Assembly (NCBI GenBank): GCA_020720805.1
Contig: DYNZ01000012.1
Location: 1 to 56,047, forward strand
Direction of reading: 5' to 3'
Length of the DNA: 56,047 bases
DNA from: Leptospira biflexa
GTDB taxonomy: Bacteria; Spirochaetota; DYNZ01
Notes under the pieces: model-generated
Told to the model about the DNA's origin: nothing
Seen by the model: only the letters and a program-made list of their open reading frames with translations
Database searches by the model: none
Shown here: positions 51,317 through 56,047 of the stretch, piece after piece
How the letters are laid out: each line of letters starts with the position of its first letter
How positions within the stretch are numbered: position 1 is the stretch's first letter
Made by a program: the position numbers and the translations under genes

Positions 51317-54298
51317 TTATTCAAGATATTTTGTAAGATTTACCTTTTTTAGCCAGGGATGATCGATCTTTCGATCCAGCCTTAGATTTAGGCTGTGGAT
51401 TACTGCGGGTAAGATGACCAGTGCACCGATGGTGGTTGCGGCCATTACAGAGGATACGAGTAGTCCAAAATAGAGAACAGGCTTGAAGCTGGAAAAAACC
51501 AGCACAGAAAAACCAAAGATCAGGGCTATCGATGTGTACACAATGGCCAGACCCGATAGCCGATGTGTAGTCTGCAGCGACTCATCGAGGGTTTGACCTC
51601 CTCGGGTCTGGTGGCGTAATGTGTTGAGAAAATGGATCGTGTCGTCCACACCGATACCGATAGCGACAGAGGATATAATGGCCTGTGCAATATCAAGGGG
51701 TATTCCGCTTAGGCCCATGATGCCAAATACCAGCAGGATCGCGGCAGAGATCGGGATAAGGGCGACAAACCCTGCGGCAATATTCTGAAAAAGCAGGAAG
51801 ACGATCAAACCAACAATCAGTAGGCTCAGTACGATTGCCTGAACCTGACCCGTTACAATATATCCGGATAAGGTCATAAAATCCACCGGAGTGCCCACAA
51901 CGGCAAATTGGTAGTTGTTCGGGTTGGCTTGATTGCGCAGCAGCGAGACCATATAGTCCCGGCTTTTTCGAATCTGCGCTGTACCGATTTCGCTGCCCTG
52001 GTAAGATCCCATGCGTGTAATAATATTAACCCGACGAAACTCTTTGTCCACGACAGTTTCGAAAATATCCGCCCGTCCATCGGAGTCTTCATCCTTCCCG
52101 GAAAAAATTTCCAAATATTCTTCAATGCTCGCTTTGTGACCTGGAATTTTGTAGAAGCTATGGTCGTCGCGATTCATAGCCTTGTGCATCCGTTTCAGGA
52201 AGTCGGTAAAGGAGAACGAATCCAGGATATAATATTTTTCTTTGGTCTGCTGGGTTGCAAGAGTATTTTGAAAAGTCTGCACAAATTGAAGAAAGTCCGG
52301 ATCCTTAGCGCCATTTTTCGCGCCTGAATCAATGATGATATCAAAGACAAAGGTGCCGTTAAATAGTTGTCCCATTTTTTCTGAGGCGATGTTGACATAA
52401 CTATCTTTTTTAAAATATCTGGTGGGTGTTGTCTCTGTTGTTACGAGCGTCATGCCATAGGCGCTTAGCAGCAGGATGAGGGAAAAGAACAGTACTACTT
52501 TTTTTGAGTGTCTAATTGATGTAATTGAAAAGAGATGTACCATGGTAAAAATAAGCGCGTTAGGTTTATGCTCATTGCTCTTGGTTGTAAATTTTTTTTT
52601 GCGGCTGCCAGGCGTCGGTAAAATCATCAAGGCTGCGGACATCAGCGCTACAGAGATGATGACAGCGAAGAGGGTGCCGAGGGCAGCGAAGAGGCCAAAT
52701 TCGCGCAGGGCGCGCACCTGGTTTACGCCAAGAGTGATGAAGCCAACAAAGGTGGTAAGCCCTGCAAGGGTTACTGTGACCGAGATGTGATTAAGCGTCG
52801 TAAAAAGGGCTGTTTTTTTATGATCGGCGCTGATCAGATGCTGATCCTGTAAGAACTGGTTGAATATATGTATGGAATAAGAGCTGGCCACCGCTATCAG
52901 AAGAGTGGGGATAATCGATCCGATAATTGTTAGGGGAATCTTGGTATATCCCATGATGCCCATTGTCCACACGGTCGCTAAAATTACGGCAAGGGTCGGT
53001 AATATAGTGCCACGCACAGAGCGAAAATTAAAAAAGAATGTAATGATAACGATAAGGATGACAAGCGGTAGAAAGAAGGTCAGGTCTCTGCGTGTAAAAT
53101 CATTCATAAATTTATTGAATATCATGGTGCCCATGGTGTGGATCTGGTAGGGTTCATGGTTATATTTCTGGATGAGGTGCCAAAGATATTCTCGGATAAT
53201 GGTATGATTCTCCTGAGCTTGCAGCACAAAATTTACACCAAAAGCAATGATATCGCCCTGGCTGTTTTTTTTATACAGGCTGTTTTCATATAGAGGATTT
53301 CGCGACATTTTCTGGATGTACGAGATGAATTCGGCGTCGTTTTGAGGAAAAATATAATTGCCAGCTTCGCTTTTTTTTAGAATTGAGCTTGGCCTGAGCT
53401 CATTGTCCTGAGCCTGAATATCCTCTATCGTGATAGGATCCATGAGATTTTTGATAATTTTCTGCGACTTAAACAGATAGAGATCTTCCCATGACTCTAC
53501 GATTTTTCTGATTTGATCTCTGCTGAAAATTTTTTCCAGGGGAACCTGCGCTAGCTTGTGATACGCCAAAATGGTTTGCAGCATAAGGTTGCCGCCGGCA
53601 TCCAATGCGGATTGGATGCTTTTGAGTGATGCCTGTCGCAGCTTTGAATAATCAAATTTATTTCGCGCTCTTTCGAGAGTAACATATCGATGTGACCTGC
53701 TTTCTTGTGACAAGATTAAATCCTGCTTCCAGGATGAATAGGAGAGATCATGATTGCCATTTTTTTCTTTTGAATATTCCGTGGTATCTTTGATTTGCTC
53801 TTTTTGTTGGGAAGATGGTGTCATTTTTTTATCGGGCTTTTTTTCATGATCCAAAAACTGGCCATCCATCTCATCCGTCGTTTTTTTGGTAGCCGTACTT
53901 TTCATTTTTGCTGAAGGTGCTTTCGGTGTCTCGGTTGCAATCGTTACCCCGGTCGCCTCAAGTATGCTTTTCATGCGCATGATTTCTATCTCCCGATTGA
54001 AATCTTTATACTCTTTCAATTCCAAAACAAGTGGTTCAAGAAAGCGAAAAACATCAGTCGTTAGTTTTGTTGATCGAATAGGTTCTATGGATATGATGGT
54101 AAAAGTTTTATTATCTCCGAAGGCCTGCTTGGCCAGTTGTCCAAGACGGTAATCCTTATCCTGCTCGGGCATCAGAGCCTCCACAGAGCTGTCAAACTCA
54201 AGACGCATCAGACCCGCTGCCAGGGGAACGGTGATAATTGCAAGAGCTATCAGCACAAAGATAGGGTGATTCAGATTAAAAAGGATCCATTTTTTCAT
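51317..54298 (-). CDS. MMPL-type RND transporter
   Basis: 993 residues. Two repeats, each with one helix, a large periplasmic domain and five helices: TM1 at about 14-35, TM2-6 in the middle, TM7 (VVLFFSLILLLSAYGM), TM8-12 near the C-terminus. GIGVDDTIHFL in the second half carries the acidic pair of proton-driven RND proteins. A lysine-rich, low-complexity insert of about 75 residues (about 115-190, with SAKMKSTATKKTTDEMDG) sits in the first periplasmic loop and looks disordered. It exports a hydrophobic substrate, lipid-like in studied relatives. TetR gene 10 nt upstream; the LolA-like gene follows. Confidence 0.92.
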   Translation of the reverse strand: MKKWILFNLNHPIFVLIALAIITVPLAAGLMRLEFDSSVEALMPEQDKDYRLGQLAKQAFGDNKTFTIISIEPIRSTKLTTDVFRFLEPLVLELKEYKDFNREIEIMRMKSILEATGVTIATETPKAPSAKMKSTATKKTTDEMDGQFLDHEKKPDKKMTPSSQQKEQIKDTTEYSKEKNGNHDLSYSSWKQDLILSQESRSHRYVTLERARNKFDYSKLRQASLKSIQSALDAGGNLMLQTILAYHKLAQVPLEKIFSRDQIRKIVESWEDLYLFKSQKIIKNLMDPITIEDIQAQDNELRPSSILKKSEAGNYIFPQNDAEFISYIQKMSRNPLYENSLYKKNSQGDIIAFGVNFVLQAQENHTIIREYLWHLIQKYNHEPYQIHTMGTMIFNKFMNDFTRRDLTFFLPLVILIVIITFFFNFRSVRGTILPTLAVILATVWTMGIMGYTKIPLTIIGSIIPTLLIAVASSYSIHIFNQFLQDQHLISADHKKTALFTTLNHISVTVTLAGLTTFVGFITLGVNQVRALREFGLFAALGTLFAVIISVALMSAALMILPTPGSRKKKFTTKSNEHKPNALIFTMVHLFSITSIRHSKKVVLFFSLILLLSAYGMTLVTTETTPTRYFKKDSYVNIASEKMGQLFNGTFVFDIIIDSGAKNGAKDPDFLQFVQTFQNTLATQQTKEKYYILDSFSFTDFLKRMHKAMNRDDHSFYKIPGHKASIEEYLEIFSGKDEDSDGRADIFETVVDKEFRRVNIITRMGSYQGSEIGTAQIRKSRDYMVSLLRNQANPNNYQFAVVGTPVDFMTLSGYIVTGQVQAIVLSLLIVGLIVFLLFQNIAAGFVALIPISAAILLVFGIMGLSGIPLDIAQAIISSVAIGIGVDDTIHFLNTLRHQTRGGQTLDESLQTTHRLSGLAIVYTSIALIFGFSVLVFSSFKPVLYFGLLVSSVMAATTIGALVILPAVIHSLNLRLDRKIDHPWLKKVNLTKYLE

Positions 54299-54308
54299 TG
54301 ATGACCTT

Positions 54309-54977
54309 TCAGAGTTGTTTGTATAAATTCATCTCACTAAAAAATTTATCAATTTTTGTCTTCATTTTTAACCGTTCTTTTGGATCCGCGAAAAGTCCAA
54401 GAGACTGAACCTGGAAAAAATCTGCAAAGGCCTGCTTAAATGTCATGCCTGTTTGCATAAGAAAATCGGGATCGAGAATCGCTTCAATGACGCGGCTATT
54501 CATGAGGGAAAGAATCACCGGATTAATTCTGCTAAATACACCCGCTTGGATGCCTTGCTGGATAAAGCGAATGCTCTCCTGTTCAACGTGCCTATGAAAC
54601 TCAAGAACTTTCTGCCAGTGCTGCGGATAATATTTTTTAAGCTCCTGCAAAACCACAGTAGAAATTTCTGCTGTGAAGCGAATTGTCTGGAAGAAAAGAT
54701 TCAGATAACGATCTAAAAATGGTTGTCCGCTGTCTCGTAGAATCGAAATCAGATTCAAATTTGCCAGAAAGATCTCAGTCAAGGCAGAAACGATATCCTC
54801 CTTAGAGGAAAAGTGTTCATAGAGTGTAGCCTTGCTCACCCCTAAAAGGCTCGCAATTTCGTCCATGGTGATCCTGCGAATGCCGTTTTTCTGGCAATAT
54901 GGCCTAAGCGTCTCCAGCCATTGCTGGCGGATTGCCGGATCCAGGCTTCTTTTTTTTTCAACTGGTTTACGTCCCAT
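54309..54977 (-). CDS. TetR-family regulator of the RND cassette
   Basis: 222 residues. The N-terminal helix-turn-helix (ITMDEIASLLGVSKATLYEHFSSKEDIVSALTEIF) is a textbook TetR DNA-binding region; the helical C-terminus binds ligand. It is the first gene of the minus-strand cassette and ends 10 nt before the RND gene. Promoter and likely operator lie immediately upstream, so it probably represses itself and the exporter until an inducer, perhaps the exported substrate, binds. Autoregulation is inference. Confidence 0.92.
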   Translation of the reverse strand: MGRKPVEKKRSLDPAIRQQWLETLRPYCQKNGIRRITMDEIASLLGVSKATLYEHFSSKEDIVSALTEIFLANLNLISILRDSGQPFLDRYLNLFFQTIRFTAEISTVVLQELKKYYPQHWQKVLEFHRHVEQESIRFIQQGIQAGVFSRINPVILSLMNSRVIEAILDPDFLMQTGMTFKQAFADFFQVQSLGLFADPKERLKMKTKIDKFFSEMNLYKQL

Positions 54978-55000
54978 GATATCTTCCCTTAGAAAATAGA

Positions 55001-55053
55001 GTAAACCATATTAAAAAACTATAAAAACAATGTAAACTATTTTTATTTGTTTA
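55001..55053 (-). promoter_or_regulatory. Promoter and possible TetR operator
   Basis: On the minus strand: TTTACA (55036-55031), a 17-nt spacer and TAATAT (55013-55008). A GTTTAC word lies at the -35 and again just after the -10 (55006-55001), and an inverted pair TAAAC-n11-GTTTA spans 55033-55053. The symmetry over the -35 would suit a TetR-type repressor. Confidence 0.5.
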
Positions 55054-55159
55054 GTTTTATTGCTATTCTGTAAAAATAAAATCTTGTAACCAGTACCACT
55101 GCCTAAGGAAATTGTCTCGATCTTTGGATCATCATCGCTTGGAAAAAGGAGCCAGCTAA

Positions 55160-55978
55160 ATGCTTGTTGTGTTAGGATTTCTTGTCGGTACTCTTGGCAC
55201 CCTTATAGGGGCGGGCGGCGGATTTGTGCTTGTTCCTGTGCTTTTGATTCTTTATCCATTGGAGTCTCCTGAATCGATTACTAGCGTATCCCTGGCTGTT
55301 GTTTTTTTTAATGCGCTTTCGGGATCTGTGGCCTATGCCAAGATGCGCCGTATCGATTACAGGTTAGGCTGGTTGTTGGCGTTAGCGACTGTTCCTGGTG
55401 CCATAGCCGGCGCGTTGACAACAGATTTGATTCCTCGACAAGTATTTAATGCCATCTTCGGCATATTGATTCTGCTTTTGTCGTTCTATCTTATTTTGCA
55501 TCGCGAGCGACGCGAGCGCAGAAACTCCCCATCCTCAAGCGAAAGGAAGGGACACATCACAAGGACTCTTGTCGAAAAGGATGGAACGATTCATCATTTT
55601 TCCTATAATCTGAAAGCAGGTCTCTCCCTAAGCGTGGTGGTCGGTTACGCCTCTACTCTTTTAGGTATCGGCGGCGGTATAATCCATGTGCCGATCCTGG
55701 CAAGAATCATGGATTTCCCTGTGCACATCGCCACAGCTACCTCTCATTTTATCCTGGCTATCATGGCGTTCGCAGGAACTATAGTTCATATCGCTAGGCA
55801 AACTTTTTCTGCATCTGCAGTGAACCAGACTCTCCTGCTGGGGCTCGGTGTCTTGGTAGGAGCTCAGGTAGGAGCATGGCTATCAGGACGGTTGCGCGGC
55901 GAGTGGATTATTCGCAGTCTAGCGTTCGCTCTGGCTCTTGTCGGTTTCCGGATTTTATGGATGACTCTTAGGGGTTGA
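55160..55978 (+). CDS. TauE/SafE-family anion permease
   Basis: 272 residues, eight predicted helices in two halves. The first half holds GTLGTLIGAGGGFVLVPVLLI and the second GYASTLLGIGGGIIHVPIL, the duplicated Gly-rich signature of TauE/SafE/YfcA (sulphite, sulphonate or sulphur-compound exporters). A charged cytoplasmic loop of about 40 residues (HRERRERRNS...) separates them. AAGGAG lies 8-9 nt before the ATG. Divergent from the TetR regulator; there is no evidence that it shares its control. Confidence 0.9.
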   Translation: MLVVLGFLVGTLGTLIGAGGGFVLVPVLLILYPLESPESITSVSLAVVFFNALSGSVAYAKMRRIDYRLGWLLALATVPGAIAGALTTDLIPRQVFNAIFGILILLLSFYLILHRERRERRNSPSSSERKGHITRTLVEKDGTIHHFSYNLKAGLSLSVVVGYASTLLGIGGGIIHVPILARIMDFPVHIATATSHFILAIMAFAGTIVHIARQTFSASAVNQTLLLGLGVLVGAQVGAWLSGRLRGEWIIRSLAFALALVGFRILWMTLRG

Positions 55979-55994
55979 TTTTTTTTGGGGATGA

Positions 55995-56047
55995 TATACT
56001 CGAAACACTTTGGTTCTCGGGTTTTATACCAATAGGCATCGATGCTT
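55995..56047 (-). repeat. Dispersed intergenic repeat, cut by right edge (copy 5)
   Basis: Read on the minus strand: AAGCATCGATGCCTATTGG, then a 35-bp block (56029-55995) exactly identical to 41002-41036. The first part also matches the ends at 16005-16020 and 33151-33170. It runs off the window. It begins 16 nt after the TauE stop. Confidence 0.8.

Overview
The window looks like the chromosome of a flagellated, free-living spirochaete. The strongest evidence is the FliG at about 27 kb, which reads like treponemal/leptospiral FliG from end to end. A Cys-less short ribosomal protein S4, a very large set of signalling proteins and an outer-membrane export module fit that placement. The exact lineage cannot be fixed from here. 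I see no tRNA, rRNA, CRISPR array, phage or complete insertion sequence. Coding density is high and the genes lie in short, often convergent, transcription units.

Layout. 0-5.6 kb (minus): a multi-PAS hybrid histidine kinase cut by the left edge and a cNMP/GGDEF/cNMP/GGDEF protein, separated by a non-coding tract crowded with hairpins. 5.8-9 kb: a small ferredoxin, a VanY-type carboxypeptidase, and an overlapping pair (lipoprotein plus arrestin-like membrane protein). 9-15.6 kb: a U32 (TrhP-like) protein, nitroreductase, cyclophilin, small membrane protein, APC permease and a membrane GGDEF-EAL protein. 16-22.5 kb: a KtrB/KtrA potassium uptake pair, an MCP, a DUF2225-like protein and a TPR membrane protein. 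22.7-27.8 kb: rpsD, a DUF2147 protein, RNase D, Nif3-like protein, a Fur-family regulator and FliG. 28-36.7 kb: a REC-PAS3-GGDEF-EAL protein, WbuC-like cupin, purN with a MaoC/hotdog pair, a lipoate ligase-like protein, TatD and a GAF-GGEEF cyclase. 36.8-44.2 kb: an 18-codon leader ORF, MscS, a hybrid kinase split by an in-frame amber codon, MobB and a PAS-GGDEF-EAL protein. 44-48.6 kb: a cystathionine gamma-synthase-like enzyme, a COG2509-type flavoprotein, an L,D-transpeptidase and a nucleotidyltransferase. 48.8-55 kb: a TetR / MMPL-type RND / LolA-like / beta-barrel cassette on the minus strand. 55.2 kb to the end: a TauE/SafE permease and the start of another dispersed repeat.

Themes. Five c-di-GMP genes lie within 56 kb: two look like cyclases (one also carries a decayed second GGDEF), two look like EAL phosphodiesterases with decayed GGDEF domains, and one has both domains intact. 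Together with two hybrid kinases and an MCP this makes a dense signalling region. The 48.8-55 kb cassette encodes a plausible complete route for moving a hydrophobic substrate from inner membrane to outer membrane under TetR control.

The most unusual content is non-coding. (i) A modular dispersed intergenic repeat has five copies in both orientations, with blocks of 65 and 35 bp of exact identity. (ii) A MITE-like element has about 17-bp terminal inverted repeats. The copy at 48641-48790 is flanked by a perfect 9-bp direct repeat, and a second, shorter copy lies at 32957-33062. (iii) A tract at 3184-3512 carries six or seven unrelated hairpins. I did not find a clearly novel multi-gene defence or biosynthetic system.
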